64,000 bases of DNA from Paramoeba atlantica (Eukaryota; Discosea). The stretch spans positions 124,001 to 188,000 of the forward strand of contig CDRNVI010000139.1 in the NCBI GenBank assembly GCA_977017575.1. Direction: 5' to 3'. The notes under the pieces are model-generated. The model was not told the origin of the DNA and searched no databases. It saw only the letters and a program-made list of their open reading frames with translations. Below, piece after piece: positions 32,458 to 43,932 of this stretch (position 1 is its first letter; each line of letters begins with the position of its first letter). The translations under genes were made by a program, and so were the position numbers.

Positions 32458-33393
32458 AAACCCTTCGATCGAAGACATACAGAATCAAAAAGTATTTCTT
32501 TTTTGTCTCTTCAATTTTGTTTTTGGGTTCTTTGGGTATGGAAAGAAAAGAAATTCTTCTGTCAGATCGACTGGATCTCAGGAGAGACGGACAAAACAAA
32601 AGCAAAGCCAAACCAAAGATCAAATCGAAAATGTAGATTTATTCAAGGAAACAAACAAGGTGAACATTTGCTCAAGAGAGAGAAATGTGAGGGCAGTGAA
32701 AAGACAGTTGAGATGTGATCGTGACAAGAATAAAAAGGGACATAAAAACAGCGTTTTTGTGGAAGGAAACAAGGACAAAATCAAATCAGGAAGGGATAAA
32801 ATAAACATCAGGAAAAATAGGAAAAGGGAAAATAATACAAGGGGAAAAATACAACAGAAAAAGGGAAAAGAGAGAAAGAGCAGTGATCAATCGGAGGAGC
32901 GGAGCGACAGGATGGCATCAAATTGAATAGAAGACAACCGAACAGGGTTCGTAACATCTTCTTGAACCATCAACTTGTGGGGATGTTCATTCGAACTCCC
33001 ATCTCTTTCTTTTTGTCTTTTCATCGCTGGAGAAAACAAGCAAAGTAAGAATCTCTCCAATGATGTTCAGTCCACTCTCCTCCTTCCCACCATCAAAAAA
33101 CCCAATTCAAAAGAAAAAAAGAAGAAGAGAACACTTCAAATCGACAGAGCCATTCCCATCCCCAATGAACCACAGAAAGGAAAAAAGAGGAACAACAAAA
33201 AAAATCGCACTGCTCAATTCCAAAGTAATAAATGGATTTTTATCTCATGTTTTCTCAATAAAATTCACCAAAAAGACTGACTCCTCTTTTTCTTTTTCTT
33301 TTTCCTTCTCTTTCGCTTCTTTGCGCTCTCAAACTTTTCTGTCTTCTCTTCTCCCCTTCATTCGAAAAGAATTGACCATAATTTTTTGATGTG
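32458..33393. other. Long gap between small-protein copies 2 and 3
   Basis: About 940 bp without a gene I can support. It is made of the copy-2 3' flank (to 32560), the 396-bp insertion (32561-32956), the rest of the duplicated 3' flank (to about 33095), the A-rich upstream block and the CT-rich promoter segment of copy 3. One long open frame runs through the first half, but it is Lys/Arg/Gln-rich and has no counterpart in copy 3, so I treat it as incidental. Confidence 0.6.
32561..32956. mobile_element. 396-bp insertion, probable short non-autonomous element
   Basis: Comparing the 3' flanks of copies 2 and 3 shows an empty site in copy 3 (GAAATTCTTCTTGAACCATC at about 33911) and a filled site after copy 2. 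The insert is bounded by TCTTCT on both sides (32555-32560 and 32957-32962), consistent with a 6-bp target duplication. The interior is purine-rich on the plus strand (GGAAACAAACAAGG, GACAAGAATAAAAAGGG). I see no terminal inverted repeats, tRNA-like head or poly-A tail, so the class is unknown. The boundaries come directly from the paralogous alignment. Confidence 0.6.
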
Positions 33394-33816
33394 ATGGCCA
33401 GTGAATATTTTATCCCAAAAATTTTGGTCAATGATGGATGGGGTTATAGTGTGTCAATGTTGAGAGATCGGACCAAGCTCGAGTATATTATCCAATCAGA
33501 GAAGGGAAACGAGATTGTTCATGGCCTTCTCTTCTTCCCTGGTCGATTCTATCTTTTAGAGAAGGGAGATCTTATGAAACAATTTCGAGAAGTTTACTCT
33601 CTGTCAAATGAGATTTCTTGTGTCTGTATTTGGATTGACGACGGTGATGCTGCTCAGGCAGCACATGTGGAAGAAGATCTTGAACTGAAAAAACTTGGTT
33701 GTCCATACACTATCTTGACTACTTCAATTTTTCTACCTGATACCTTTAAAACTCTCTCTTCTTGGTTTCAAAAGCACATCAAGGAAAGTTGCTCAATCAA
33801 ACCTGCGAAACGTTAA
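33394..33816 (+). CDS. Tandem small-protein family, copy 3
   Basis: Intron-less 140-residue paralogue, the most diverged of the three in its N-terminal half (MASEYFIPKILVNDGWGYSV, RDRTKLEYIIQSEKGNEIVH). It has a different central loop (FFPGRFYLLEKGDLMK). The C-terminal half is nearly unchanged (LKKLGCPYTILTTS, SSWFQKHIKESCSIKPAKR). All three copies are open from the ATG to the shared stop, so they are under coding constraint. The variable centre with fixed ends suggests divergence of one surface. Confidence 0.75.
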   Translation: MASEYFIPKILVNDGWGYSVSMLRDRTKLEYIIQSEKGNEIVHGLLFFPGRFYLLEKGDLMKQFREVYSLSNEISCVCIWIDDGDAAQAAHVEEDLELKKLGCPYTILTTSIFLPDTFKTLSSWFQKHIKESCSIKPAKR

Positions 33817-34091
33817 AAACCCTTCGATCGAAGACACACAGAATCAAAAAGTTTTTCTTTTTGACTCTCTTCAATTTTGTTTTTGGGTTCTTTGGGTATG
33901 GAAAGAAAAGAAATTCTTCTTGAACCATCAACTTGTGGGGATGTTCATTCGAACTCCCATCTCTTTCTTTTTGTCTTTTCATCGCTGGAGAAAACAAGCA
34001 AGTAATAATCTCTCCAATGATGCTCAGTCCACTCTCCTCCTTCCCACCATTCACTGAAGACCCAAATTAAAAATAAACAATTTGGGAATTT

Positions 34092-37000
34092 TTATTCTAT
34101 CCTTCTCCTCTTTGCTTCCCTCTCTTCTTCTTGATTCTCTTCTTTTCTTCTCTCTCCGTCCCCTCCCTCATCTCGAGGAACAGTTTCGCCAACAGAGAAG
34201 AGATCAGATCGACCCGCATAACCAGCCAAAAGATAATCTCCTGCGCTAGCAAATTTGTCTCGAAAGATATACCCATACCTTATGGATGTCATGTCAATAT
34301 CGAGAAAGAGAAAAAGAAAGAAAACTGAAAGTTGAAAAAGAGAAGAGAAGGACCTTGAAGGAAGATATGTTGGTTGAAGTTTTCCTTTTTCAAGCAAATA
34401 ATCGATAAGCTCATTCACTTTGGGAAACACCTTGTCTGAATCAAAGATTATTTTGGAATTTCCCCAAAGTCGAAACAATAAAAAGAAAAAACAAACTTTC
34501 TGTTGGAAGTGAAAAGCCACCAGGTTGTTGTTGAATTCTGACATGAGCGATACTCTGTTTCCCAGACGATGCAGAAACTCGTACAAACGAGATCGCAAAC
34601 CCTGCCAATAAGTTAAAAACAAAAAAAAACTTCCCAATCATAAAAATGAAAATAAGTACCAGAATAATTACTGCTAAAACGGAGAAGAAATTTCCCAACA
34701 GATTCACCTTGTAATAAATTATAACATTCCTCTTTCCTCACTTTCAAAAAAAAAAAAAAGAATATTCGATATTAGGGAAAAAGATGGGAGGAGAGGGAGA
34801 AAGGAAATGAAGGAAAGAGAACCTGGTCCCTGAAAATTAAAGTTTGCTTTCAGGAGGTCAACCATTCGATCTAACATCACCACCCCTAATCATCTAATTT
34901 AGAGAGAAAAGACAAAAAGAAAAGAGAGAGAGAGAGAATAAAGAATCTAAAAACAAAAAATGAAAAACCATCAGAACAAGGACCAAATAATCGATCAAGA
35001 GACCCAAAAATCTCAACACCCACGAAATGTTCCCTTTCTGTATCCCCACCACCTTCCTTCTTTTGAGAATCAACCCCCTCTCTTTCCTCTTTTTTCTTCT
35101 CTTTGATTCCAGAAGAGAAAAGTAATGCTTTTAAACAAAGTTGTCGTGTAATGCTCGTTCTCTTTGCGACTTCTTTCAGATATCTCTTGGATTGTGTTTG
35201 ATAAGTATTTGTACTTCTTTTACATTGAGTACAAATAGAAGCTGGGACAACTGGAGGAGAAGTTGGAGGAGAAGGAAAGAGAGATGGAGGGACTGGGGAG
35301 AGAGAGGAGGGAGATGGTGTTAGAAAAAGTGGCTGGTTTGAAAAAGGATTCGAAGATGTTGCAGGAAGAGAAGTGGAAGATGACGGCATCTCATCTTTTG
35401 ATTGTGACCATAATTGATTGGACATAAACGATACAGAAGATGAGGCAGCAGGAGATGTGACAGGAGGAGAAGGTGTTGCTGCTGCTGATGATGATGAAGG
35501 TGATTCGATCGAGAAAAGTGAGGAAATTGGTTCGGAGAAAGAAAAAGAAAGACTCAATGAATCCTCAGATAAGAGAGAAGAACTTCCACAAGAACAAATT
35601 CTTAATTGTTTTTTCCAATCAGACAAAATCACTTTCGACCATTTTTCGAGAACCTGCCACAAAAAAAAAAAACACACATGAGAAAAAAAAAACAGGGCGA
35701 AAAAATAACAAGAAAAAGAACAAAGGAAGACACACCTGTTGTGAAGCAGAGGAAATTTGAGCATCTGAAGGAGCCCCCACCAAAGGGGTTGAAGAAACAA
35801 TTTCATGTTCATCATAAAGTGCCTTTTCTGCTTTCACAAATCCTTCAAAGAATGAATTACTAAATGTTGTCCATCCAATCTGTTGTAGATTAAGGAAATA
35901 AATGAATGGGAGAACTTTTTTAAAGAGGAACGAAAAGAGAGAGGACAGAAAAGGTGGGAAACAAAAGAGAACTTTCAATTTTGGTCCAAAATGATCAAGC
36001 CACAACTGACGAGTTGAATTGTTGGGAATCGCTGATTCAATCAATACATAGGAGAGCTTCATCTCAATTTCCTAGAAATCCGAAAAAAATGGAAAACAAT
36101 CAGAAACAAAAGACTATTTTTTTTTTGAATAAAGAAAAAGAAAAAGATAACTTGAAATGTAGGACGAGAATGTGGATCAGGATCCCAACATTTCTTTAAT
36201 AACTCAACTAAACCCTTTGATATTTTTCAGAAAAAAGAAACAAAAAAGAAAAAAAGAAAGAATATAACTGGAGGAGCATTTGGAGGGATGGTAGGTCGAC
36301 GACCATCAGTGACCCACACCACAAAATCCTAGAAACAGAAGTCAGAAACACAACAACAAGAGACTTTTTTTTCTTTTGACTTTAAAAAAAAGAAGAAGGA
36401 GAAGAAGAAGAAGACTCAAACCTGGACTCCTTTAAAGGACGTTCGGTCATAAGGATCCTGAGAACAACATGTTGTTACTTTACTTTTTATAATAATAAAC
36501 AAGAGAGAGAAAGAAAGAGAGGAGTTCAAAAAAAAAAAGTTAATGAACATACAGAGCAAGTAAGAATCGTAATCAGAAGCATTGCAAAGGAATAGACATC
36601 TACTTTTTCATCGTAATCTTCTCCTTTCATGATCTCGGGTGCCATATACATTAACGTTCCACATTGTCTCTGATTTATAAGAAGGTTAAAAAAGAAGAAG
36701 AAAAAGAAAGAGAAAAAGGGGAGAAAGAGACAAAAAGGGAAAAAAGAGAAGAGGGAAAAAGAGAAGAGGAAATTGATACCTTTGAAGACATACCAGTTCG
36801 AAGTGTTGAATAACCAAAGTCAGCAATTTTAACATGACCAGTTTGACGATCAATCAAACAATTCTCTGGTTTCAGATCTCTGTGGATAATGTGGTTTTGA
36901 TGAACAATGATCATTCCTTGTTGAAAAAGAGTTAAGATCAAATCAAGAGAAAAGGGAGGAGGAAAAAGGGGAAAGAAAGAGTCAAAAAAGAAAATTTTCT

Positions 37001-37716
37001 GAACCAAGACAAACACCATGGCTCAATTTCAATCGTTGAAAAAGAGAAAGATCTTTTTCAGTTTTCAAGAAAGTACTCAGATCAGTATCCAATAATTCTG
37101 TGACAAGATAATAGACTGGAGGCTGTTCAAAGTAAAAAACAAAACAAAGTCATGAAAAATATTCGAAACAAGATTCTTCTTTTTTTTGAAAACTGATTCT
37201 CCTCTTCTTCTTCAACTTTCATTATTTTGATAAAGAAAGAAAGGATCTCTCCCTCCTCTCAAAAAAAAAAAAAGAATATTTCGAATATAAAAAAAATAAC
37301 CTGAAGACTCGCCCCAAGAAAAAGACAGATATTAGGATGATGGATCTTACTCAAAAGTTTGACTTCATTAAGAAAATCATCAAGTTTGGAATCAGAGATA
37401 TCAATTGGCACCTTCACCACCACATCCATCCCATAACATCTCCCCTTGTAAACCTCCATTTTTTATTTTTTAAAAAATCAGATAAGATTTTTTTTAAAAA
37501 TCAGATAAGATATGAAAAAGAGGAAAGAAAAGGAAAAAGAGAGACAAAAAGAAAAAGAAAAAAGAAAAAATAAAAAGTAAAAAAAGGAAAAAGAAAAACC
37601 TGGCTCCATCTCCCTTTACTCTTCCCAGAATCATCAACCCCAATTCTTTTCAAAAGGTGGATTTCGGAACGAGGGATTTCTAAACCAAAAAAGTCCTTCT
37701 TCTCACCATCTTCCAT
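34092..37716 (-). CDS. SHK-like protein kinase with C-terminal SH2 domain
   Basis: Many-exon gene. N-terminus [20 protein letters not shown]. Kinase domain: [20 protein letters not shown] (glycine loop, unusually long), VVVKVP with the ATP-binding Lys, [44 protein letters not shown] and HSRPTF at the end. A Ser/Pro-rich linker follows (35040-35560, runs such as [13 protein letters not shown]). Then an SH2 domain: [20 protein letters not shown] with the phosphotyrosine-binding Arg, [20 protein letters not shown], and [21 protein letters not shown] short tail ends [12 protein letters not shown]. Kinase-then-SH2 order matches the Dictyostelium SHK family of dual-specificity/TKL kinases. Expected to link phosphotyrosine signals to cytoskeletal control. 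ATG 37716 is the first in-frame Met before the conserved segment. Confidence 0.85.
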
Positions 37717-38000
37717 GGAGAGGGTTGGGAAAACAAAATAAGATTTCGACCCTCTCCTTTCTTCTTCTCTCTCTCTTCTCTCTCCCTCAGAAATACTTTC
37801 AGAGAAACGAACAAAAAGAAACAAAATAGCGTTATTTTTTGTTACATTACAAAAAGACTTCAAAATTAATAAAAATAAATGACATTTAGGGTCTTTTTGA
37901 TTAGTATCATTTTTCTTCGAAAATATTTTGTTTTCTTTTTCTTCCTTTCTCGCGGCTTTTCTCTTTCTTCCTCTCTTTTTTTCGATCAGATCAAACAAAG

Positions 38001-38433
38001 ATGACAACAAGACCAGCGACGTTGGTGTTGTACAGAATGCTAAGACAAAGTCCCCAAAAAGAATGGACGAAACATGACATTTGTCAAACTGCAGAGAAAA
38101 ATCTTGGTTCCGTTTTCTTGCTTTTTCTCTCATTCTCTTGTTTCTTTTTTTCAAACTTGTTCCTGTTGTCCACCACACAGACTTTCGAAGTAAAACATAC
38201 ACCAAGAAGATAATGGACCATTTAGTCAGAAAGGGGTTGCTCAAAGCTTACCCTTATGAAGGTTATACAACTCAAATTCGCCCAAAAGGTTTTTTGTTTT
38301 TTTTTTTTCAAAAAAGAGAAAGATTAGTCTTCTCATCCACAACCAAACAGCAAAGAAAAACTTTGTGTACAAAACCATCAACTCAAATCGCCCTTGGGGA
38401 GTTCGTTTTTATGAAAGATCTCAAAAATTTTGA
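38001..38433 (+). CDS. Small basic protein, unrecognised
   Basis: Three exons joined by protein continuity: MTTRPATLVLYRMLRQSPQK to TAEKNL, then DFRSKTYTKKIMDHLVRKGL to QIRPK, then KNFVYKTINSNRPWGVRFYE ending RSQKF; about 100 residues, strongly basic. The helix-rich middle with HLVRKGLLKAYP resembles a winged-helix or ribosomal-protein fold, and a small mitochondrial ribosomal protein is my best guess. I do not recognise a specific family. It diverges from the SHK kinase (285 bp between starts). Another open stretch on the same strand at 38550-38700 (SVRLAREEIDRRPEERG) could be an alternative last exon, but I cannot join it with confidence. Confidence 0.55.
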
Positions 38434-38715
38434 GATTCTTTCTCCATCAAACTTCCAAAAATCTCCAAACAAAACAGAAAGAGAACAAAGAAAGAAGAAT
38501 TTTTATGTGAGAATATGAATTGTTGAATTTCGTTCATCTTACTTTCAAACAACAATTTTTCTGCTCCAAATCATTACTTTTGACCACATGTGATTCTGTT
38601 CGTTTAGCAAGAGAAGAGATTGATAGAAGACCAGAGGAAAGAGGGAACCGACAACCTCTGTGGGATTCTCCGTGTTCGTGTGGTATTAAGAAGAAAACCA
38701 GATCTTTTTTTCAAC

Positions 38716-39631
38716 TTATTCTTCTTCTTCTTCTTTGTTTTTCAGGCTCTTTTGTTCTGGATGGATAATAACACCTCGATCAACCAAGAGAGGAATTTCT
38801 GCTGCCAACCATGGAGCCAACTGAAAAAGAAAAGGATTGAATTCTCATGAATGAAGGCGGAAAAAGTGAAAAAGAAATTGAAACCCCCATCACCAAAGCA
38901 TGAGCAATCCCAAAATGAGGAACATTTTTGCTCCACAGTGGTTTGAAATGAACAGTGAGACAAATTTTTCCCCCTCTTCAAAACAAAACAAAAAAATGTC
39001 AGGGTTGGTGGGAAAAAGGGAAGGGGGAAAAAGGGAAGGGGGAAAAAGAAAAGTGTTTTACCGATACATCTTTGGAGTTTTCCCGTCAAGTTCTGGAATT
39101 TGAATTTCTGGTGCTGTTGTTGGGTAGGTCACAGGCAACTATTTGGGTCGTTCAATGAGAAAAAAAGCCTCTCTCTTTCTCTTCCCAAAGAAAAAAAAAG
39201 ATTTACATCAAATTCGAACGGAAATTCATATTTCAAATTTTTGTAGAAAATCCAACATTTCCCTTGCCATCTTGGAGAAAAAAAGAGATGAGAAGGGGAA
39301 AAAAATCAAACAAAGATCTCCTTATTTTCAAAAGGACCTGGTTCCAATTTTGTTGGATGTCAAAGTGAACCAATCATTATCGGCTTCCTTATTCATTTTG
39401 ATGTATTGGATGAGGGCTTTGTATTCCTCCTGCGAAAAGATCGAGCAAAGAGAAGATGATGAGGAGATGAAGAGAAAGAGAGAGAAAGTGGTTTTTGTTT
39501 TTGCTGATCTCAAAAAAATTGGGATTCTATCAGACCTTAAGTCTCGCCACCCATTGGTCACCATCACGGGGCCCAGCTCTGGTGGTTAAGAGAGGAATCT
39601 TTGTGATCTTTTCCTTTGTTCCATCATCCAT
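38716..39631 (-). CDS. UFC1: UFM1-conjugating enzyme E2
   Basis: E2 of the UFMylation pathway: it receives UFM1 from UBA5 and passes it on with UFL1, mainly at the ER for ribosome rescue and ER-phagy. Exons join to [113 protein letters not shown] and [20 protein letters not shown]; about 170 residues, the usual UFC1 size. The catalytic Cys is in KICLT. The UFC1-specific TAK motif is TPK here, with Lys kept. The residue two after KICLT's Leu is Val where other UFC1 proteins have Asp (TDHF becomes TVHF). The tail is poly-Glu (KEEEEE). Start is the first ATG of the conserved N-terminus. Confidence 0.95.
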
Positions 39632-39838
39632 CCTGTTTTCGCCAATGACAACCTTGTGGTATTTTGGCGAGAAGAAAAAACTGAAGAGGAAAAGAGGAAA
39701 AGGAGAGAGAAAAAAAAATATGTCGAAAAACTGAAGTTCCTGGATTTTTCGATTTAAGGGGGTACTCTTTTTTTTCTCTCGTTCGGTTTTTCAGTTTTTG
39801 TCGATTTCTTTCTTTTCCTTTTCGCATCCTTCAGGACC

Positions 39839-40587
39839 ATGGATTTTCAACCAAAAGGCACTCCTTCTTTTGGCCTCAATGTTAAGGTGAAAGATTTTGG
39901 GGTCAAGGGAAGAGGATTGATTGCCAAAAAAATGTTTCAACGCGGGGATCTCGTTGAAGAAGCACATTGTATCTTTTTCCCCGAATCCCAAGTCGAAGCG
40001 GCAAACTCCACAGCGCTCTCTGATTACACTTTCAAGTGGGGTTTGTTGAAATATTTTTTTTCAAGGTGTTAGAGATTGGGTTGGGTCAATTTTTTGGTTG
40101 ATTTTCTCCCCAAATATTCAGGAGGGGGACTTCTCTTGGCTCTGAATTTTGGGTCTCTCTTCAATCACTCTTCCCAACCAAATATCGACTACAGGTAGAG
40201 ATATTCTCAAAATTAAATCCAACCTGACCTCAGATTGAAGAATTGTATTTTATTTTCCTCTCTGATGGTGCTTGACAGAATCGATGGCAAAAATCGAATT
40301 ATTCGTTATTTTGCTTCCAGGACAATCGAGGTATGGATGTTTGAACCAAAAAAAAAAAATTGTTTGAACTCTCACCTTTTTTTCCTCTTCTTTTTTTCAA
40401 GATTGACGAAGAACTCACAATCTTTTATGGTCATAATTTATGGTTTTCAACCCCTGAGGAGAAAAAAGGTTTTTTAAGATTGTGTTCTCACCTGATGAAG
40501 TTTTTTTGATGAACCCACTCTTTAGAAACAATTGACGATCAAAAAAATTCAGAAGAGTTTGGTGATCTCTTTTCGGAAGAGAACTGA
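39839..40587 (+). CDS. SET-domain protein (probable lysine methyltransferase)
   Basis: Small five-exon gene of about 150 residues that is almost only a SET domain. N-terminal flank VKDFGVKGRGLIAKKMFQRG (the GRG substrate/SAM loop), then SDYTFKW, GGGLLLALNFGSLFNHSSQP with the NHSxxxN SAM-binding core, NIDYR, IIRYFASRTIE, and IDEELTIFYGHNLWF with the catalytic-region YG. It ends EEFGDLFSEEN. Histone or non-histone target is unknown; stand-alone SET proteins of this size occur in protists and bacteria. The start is the first ATG before the conserved block. A T-rich leader and divergence from UFC1 mark the promoter. Confidence 0.82.
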
Positions 40588-40822
40588 TGACCAACAACCA
40601 AAAAAGAAGCCAAGAAAAAAGAAGCCAAGAAAAAGAGACAAAAGAGTCAGCGAAAACCGATGAACCAACCATATCTCACCACGTCACCAAAGATCTAAAT
40701 TTCTCGGAAATTTCTCGGAAATTCGAAGGGAATTGCTGTTGTTTCACCGCACGTTGGCGGTTTTTGTTTTTTGTTCTTGGTTTTGGGACAAAGAGAAAGA
40801 AAGGAGAAAGAACTAAAAAAAG

Positions 40823-43647
40823 ATGTTTCAGAAAGGGGGGAAGAAAAAAAAGGAGGTTCTGGACACAAGTTTTCAAAAAAAAAGTCTTGAAGATTGGAAT
40901 GTCCGAGATGTTGGCAATTGGCTTAAGTATAACAAACTGAGTGAATACCAGGAGGTGTTCTTTTTCAATGAGGTTTGGCACTTTTCTTTTTCTTCTCTCT
41001 CTCTTTCCTAAAACACCAAAACACAAGGTTGTTTTTTCTTGGTTGAGTGTGAGTTGTGTCTCATTCTTTTGATTTTTTTTTTTTAGATTGATGGGGAGAT
41101 GCTCGTTGACCTTGATGAAGATGACTTACTCGCATTACCAATCGATAAGATTGCTCATCGAAAAAAAATTCTTCGAAAACTTGCAGTGTTGACTGGGAAA
41201 CCAGTGTCAAATTCTTCTTCTTATGCTTCTTCTTCTCACAAATCTCGTTCAGAGTACTCAGAAAGTGAAGGATCAATCACTTCAAATCGTTCTGATGTTG
41301 ATATGAGTGTGAGAATTAAATGTGTTTATCATGATGATATTCGAACTTTTGTTCTTGATCCAATGGAAACTTTTGACCAATTTCAACTCAAATTGCTGGT
41401 TTTTTTATTTTTTTCTTTTGTTAACAATCATTTTTCTTTACCTTTTTTCTAAATTAACCTCCACACCATCACAGGAAGAGTTTGGAACGCATAAAGCAGC
41501 AAAATATCGAGACGAGGAAGGTGATCTTATCACAATTAGAAACACAGAGGATGTTCGGGCTATCATATCAGAATCGAGGGTAAGAGCACAATTCACTTTT
41601 TTCTTTTTTTACCCCATTTTTTTTTAAGTTGTTGGTCTCTCTTTGACTCAATATATTTTTCTCTCATTAGTTGAAACAAGCTCGGCTGATTATTTATTCA
41701 ACCCGAAAAAACAAAAAAAAAGGAAAATCTCAAAAATCTCAAAAATCTGATGATTCGAAGAGCCAAAAAAGTCGAAAGTTTGTTTCTTTTTTAAAAAAAA
41801 CTGTTCGTCTTTTTTTTCTCTAATTTTGAGAAACTCACAAACTTTTTTCGAAAAAATCTAGATCGGTCAAAAAAAGTGGTTCAGTCACATCATCTTCAAC
41901 AGGACAAGAAGGAGTACTGGAAAATTTTGTGGATGCTGTTGTAATTTCAAATCGAAGAGGGGTGATCACATTTTTCAATGCTGCTGCTGAAAATACATTT
42001 GGTTGGTCTCGAGAGGATGTGATTGGAAACAATGTGACTGTCTTGATGCCCCAATCAATCGGAAAGGTCCATAAGAATTTCATTCGTCGTTACCGAAAGT
42101 AAGTCATAATTTTCTTTTTTTTTGGTGGTGTGAGAGAGAGAGCAATTAAAAGGAGATTATATTTTTGTTTTTTGTGTTCATTTCAATCGTGTGGATTTCT
42201 AAAAAAGATCTTTTTTTTTTTCTTTTTTTCCCACAGGGAAGGAAATTCGAAAATTATCGGAAAAGGACGTCGAGTTCAAGGGATAACTCAAGATGGTGAT
42301 TTAATTGAGCTGTATATTACACTGACAGAATCAACCAATAATTTCGTAGCCACGTTGAAGCTTTTGAACCAAGAAAGTGCGATTGAGGGGGTAGCAAAGG
42401 CTGCTCAGAGAAAGAACCAAGGAGGAGAAGGAGTTCTTAGCGGTCTTGATAAGGAACTCAGTGCCTTAGATGGTTATTCTGACTGTATTGTGGTTGTTGA
42501 CTCGAAGGGTTTGATTCAGTTCGCGAACCAGATGCTCCATACCGAACTTGTCTATGAACCTGGAACACTGGTTGGTCATTCTGTGAGTCTCATTTGTGAT
42601 GCGATTCGGAGTACTGATGGGAGCAAAGATTTACTTTCTGATTATCGGGGGCTAAAGAGAGATCCCAAACGTGATACATTGTTGACAAATAATCGACGAG
42701 GTGTCATCTGTGTGACTTCGAAACATCAATTCAGAGCATTTGAGGCAGAATTTTCACATCTGACTTTTTTGGGGACTGAACTCTACACAATCCATCTTCG
42801 AAAACAGCAGCAAGATTCCATTTCCTCCTCTTCTTCCTCAAGTGCTTCTACTGCAAGACCAAAATCGATTTTAGATGTCCAAAGAGAGGTTATTAATTCT
42901 CTATTAATCCCAGGAATCATCCTCGATAAGGATGCGATCATTCAAGGAACAAATTCTTCATGTACGGAGCTCTTTGGTTGGTCTTTGAGTGCGCTCCTTG
43001 GTCGATCTATCTCCATGTTAATTCCACCTGGTGAGATACACGATCAACACACTTCTTGGGTGAATCATTATGCGGGAACTGGACAGGGAAGGGGTCCAGA
43101 AGGTTCCTCGACTGTTGTTGGAAAAGGGAGAGAGGTGATTGGGTTGAAAAAGAATGGGACTCAAATTCGAATTTCTCTTTCGGTATCTCTTTGTAAGTCT
43201 GAGGATGATGAGACTCTTTTTATTGGAATGTTACAATATCTTGGTGATGCTGATTGTGATGATACCATCTCTTCACCAATGTTGGATTCTCAAATCCAAG
43301 TTATTTCTTCTTTAGCAATCCCTGGTTGTGTCATTACTGGGGATTCCAAGATTCGTGCGTTCAACAAATCGTGTGAAGAACTTTTTGGATACTCTTTGAA
43401 GGAAGTACAATTCCAAAAAGTCGAAATTTTGATGCCTCCAGGTGAACTTCGAGGTCGTCATCATATTTTTATCGATAATTTTGTGAGCGGAAAGAAAGAT
43501 CCGAGTGAGTCGGTCGTTGTTGGAAAAGGAAGGAAAATTGTTGCTCGTCACAAAGATGGTCATAATATGACAACAGTTTTAACGGTGACAGAGCGGAGAG
43601 ATGGTGATGTTGTCATTTTTACTGGCATTTTTTCTCCTGTTGTTTGA
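40823..43647 (+). CDS. SAM-PB1-PAS multi-sensor protein
   Basis: About 800 residues. SAM domain: LEDWNVRDVGNWLKYNKLSE, then IDGEMLVDLDEDDLLAL. PB1-like domain: SVRIKCVYHDDIRTFVLDP to EEFGTHKAAKYRDEEGDLIT. Four PAS-like repeats follow (about 41900-42340, 42460-42790, 42880-43240, 43290-43640). Three share the signature NxxxxxxFGWS/FGYS, V/I-LMPP or SMLIPPGE, then VVGKGR and a K-x-G-T/H block; the second repeat is more diverged. Nothing follows the last PAS domain (ends FTGIFSPVV), so there is no kinase, cyclase or DNA-binding output. SAM and PB1 are both oligomerisation domains, so it may act as a scaffold-type sensor. Small-ligand or redox sensing is inferred from the family. Introns lie only in the 5' third; the PAS half is one long exon. 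Confidence 0.83.
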
Positions 43648-43932
43648 ATCAAAGGAAAAAATAAAAAAAAAAAATTTCGTGAAGTCGATTATTTCTTCAG
43701 CGAAAAAGAGTCTAAAAAAAGATATGTTGAAAAAGTCCAAAATTTTTTATCTGATACTCATAAAATTCAATACAAAAACAAAAACACCCCAAAACAAAAG
43801 AAGCAAAAAAACCGAAAAAGAAAAGAAAAAGTTTGGAAGAGAAAACAAAAACAAGAAAACAAAGCTTCTTCACCAAAAGACAAAGAAAAGAAACAACACT
43901 TTTTATCAATCGACACAATTTGAAGAAAAAAG

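Larger units (their letters stand above)
31130..34055 (+). repeat. Segmental tandem duplication carrying the small-protein family
   Basis: The upstream block of copy 1 matches that of copy 3, while the 3' flank of copy 2 (from CCCTTCGATCGAAGACA through TTTGGGTATGGAAAG) matches that of copy 3. After the 3' flank, both locations continue with CTTGAACCATCAACTTGTGG, ATGTTCATTCGAACTCCC and TCTCCAATGATG. The arrangement is what unequal crossing-over between a two-gene array would leave. The two flanks differ by one ~400-bp insertion (separate entry). Confidence 0.8.

Noticed and set aside
32458-32926. Basic open frame after small-protein copy 2 as an extension of that gene.
   Set aside because: It lies mostly in the inserted 396 bp and has no counterpart after copy 3.
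38520-38715. Plus-strand stretch SVRLAREEIDRRPEERG as a gene.
   Set aside because: Too short and no recognisable family; kept only as a possible last exon of the small basic protein.
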